Positions 63,546 through 64,000 of a stretch of 64,000 nucleotides of DNA are shown one piece after another. The position numbers and the translations under genes were made by a program. The notes under the pieces are model-generated. The model had not been told where the DNA came from, made no database searches, and worked only from the letters and a program-made list of their open reading frames with translations. How positions within the stretch are numbered: the first letter of the stretch is position 1; the number at the start of each line of letters is the position of its first letter. The stretch spans positions 1 through 64,000 of the forward strand of contig NZ_SNUB01000017.1 of assembly GCF_004378355.1 (NCBI RefSeq), given 5' to 3'. This DNA is from Psychromonas algicola. GTDB taxonomy: Bacteria; Pseudomonadota; Gammaproteobacteria; Enterobacterales; Psychromonadaceae.

Positions 63546-64000
63546 GTGTTTGAATTCCCAACAATGAATAAAAGTAGTATTAAAAATGATGTGCTTTCAG
63601 GCTTAACGGTTGCACTCGCATTGGTTCCTGAAGCAGTGGCATTTGCCTTTGTTGCAGGTGTTGAACCAATGATTGGTTTGTACGCTGCATTTATGGTTGG
63701 TTTGATCACCGCTATCTTTGGTGGGCGCCCTGGTATGATTTCAGGTGCAACAGGTGCAATGGCTGTTGTTATGGTTGCATTAGTGAGTGAACATGGCGTT
63801 CAATACCTATTTGCTGCAGTCCTACTCGCAGGTTTATTACAAATGTTATTTGGTGCCTTCCACCTTGGTAAATTCATTCGTATGGTGCCTCACTCAGTTA
63901 TGATCGGCTTTGTAAATGGCCTTGCGATTGTTATCTTCTTGGCTCAACTCGGTCAGTTTAAAGTAAAGGATGCTGCAGGTAACCTAACTTGGTTACAAGG
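63546..64000 (+). CDS. SulP-family anion transporter (5' part, cut by window end)
   Basis: First about 151 codons from a GTG with AAAGGA 9 bases upstream. The N-terminal membrane domain of SulP proteins is clear: [52 protein letters not shown]. These carry sulfate, bicarbonate or other anions. The gene continues beyond the window, so the STAS domain and full size are unknown. Confidence 0.9.
   Translation, partial: MFEFPTMNKSSIKNDVLSGLTVALALVPEAVAFAFVAGVEPMIGLYAAFMVGLITAIFGGRPGMISGATGAMAVVMVALVSEHGVQYLFAAVLLAGLLQMLFGAFHLGKFIRMVPHSVMIGFVNGLAIVIFLAQLGQFKVKDAAGNLTWLQ

Noticed and set aside
1-64000. tRNA, rRNA, CRISPR, complete insertion sequence or prophage
   Set aside because: No cloverleaf, rRNA segment, regular spacer-repeat pattern, transposase or phage structural gene was seen.

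Overview
The window reads as AT-rich chromosomal DNA of a marine gammaproteobacterium. The gene content (dusC, apt-dnaX-ybaB, a VF530-type protein, a DUF3622 protein, several chemoreceptors, comEC-msbA-lpxK-ycaR-kdsB) and the low GC fit the Psychromonas / Vibrio / Shewanella neighbourhood. Psychromonas is my best guess, but this is inference, not a database match. I saw no rRNA, tRNA, CRISPR array, complete IS or prophage.

Region by region. 0-3.4 kb (mostly minus strand): a response regulator with a CheC-like domain, coupled to a PAS-GGDEF protein whose GGDEF motif is degenerate, then dusC. 3.6-7 kb: apt, dnaX and ybaB. dnaX carries a complete-looking programmed -1 frameshift signal. 7.1-11.3 kb: a BtsS/BtsR-like LytS-LytTR two-component system directly upstream of a CstA-family transporter; three LytTR-like repeats spaced exactly 20 bp lie in front of the transporter. 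11.3-16.4 kb: DUF3622, VF530 and YajD proteins, and an orphan sugar-type binding protein divergent from a chemoreceptor.

16.6-31 kb is the accessory core: about two dozen small, mutually unrelated, mostly plus-strand genes in tight tandem. They are membrane, secreted and small acidic soluble proteins. Several look like immunity-type families (DUF6966-like pair, Imm11/DUF1629-like, WDPIG-type), but no cognate toxin is present. At least two members are broken: one by an in-frame amber codon, one by a -1 frameshift at a slippery A7C run. Inside it sits a SoxR regulator with a textbook SoxR box driving a divergent MFS pump. I read the region as an orphan immunity (polyimmunity-like) island.

31-43.8 kb: MYG1-like protein, an atypical SDR, two more chemoreceptors, a PhyH oxygenase, a TetR-MFS-HAD operon with two matching operators, a LysR gene overlapping an HELSH membrane protein, and a MATE pump. 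43.9-51.5 kb: a Pat/PatZ-type acyl-CoA synthetase/acetyltransferase, pepN, a lone receiver protein, a small beta-barrel protein and a DUF2062 protein. 51.5-64 kb: comEC-msbA-lpxK-ycaR-kdsB (lipid A transport and LPS synthesis), then a lipoprotein, a duplicated DUF350 membrane protein, a membrane-anchored spermidine-synthase-like enzyme, an OlsF-like bifunctional acyltransferase and the start of a SulP transporter.

A dispersed non-autonomous repeat family with ATACCAAT...ATTGGTAT ends is present as two full related copies (16416-16575 and, inverted, 61420-61581), a third copy with related ends but a different core (34794-34952), a mini remnant (32178-32206) and probable fragments.
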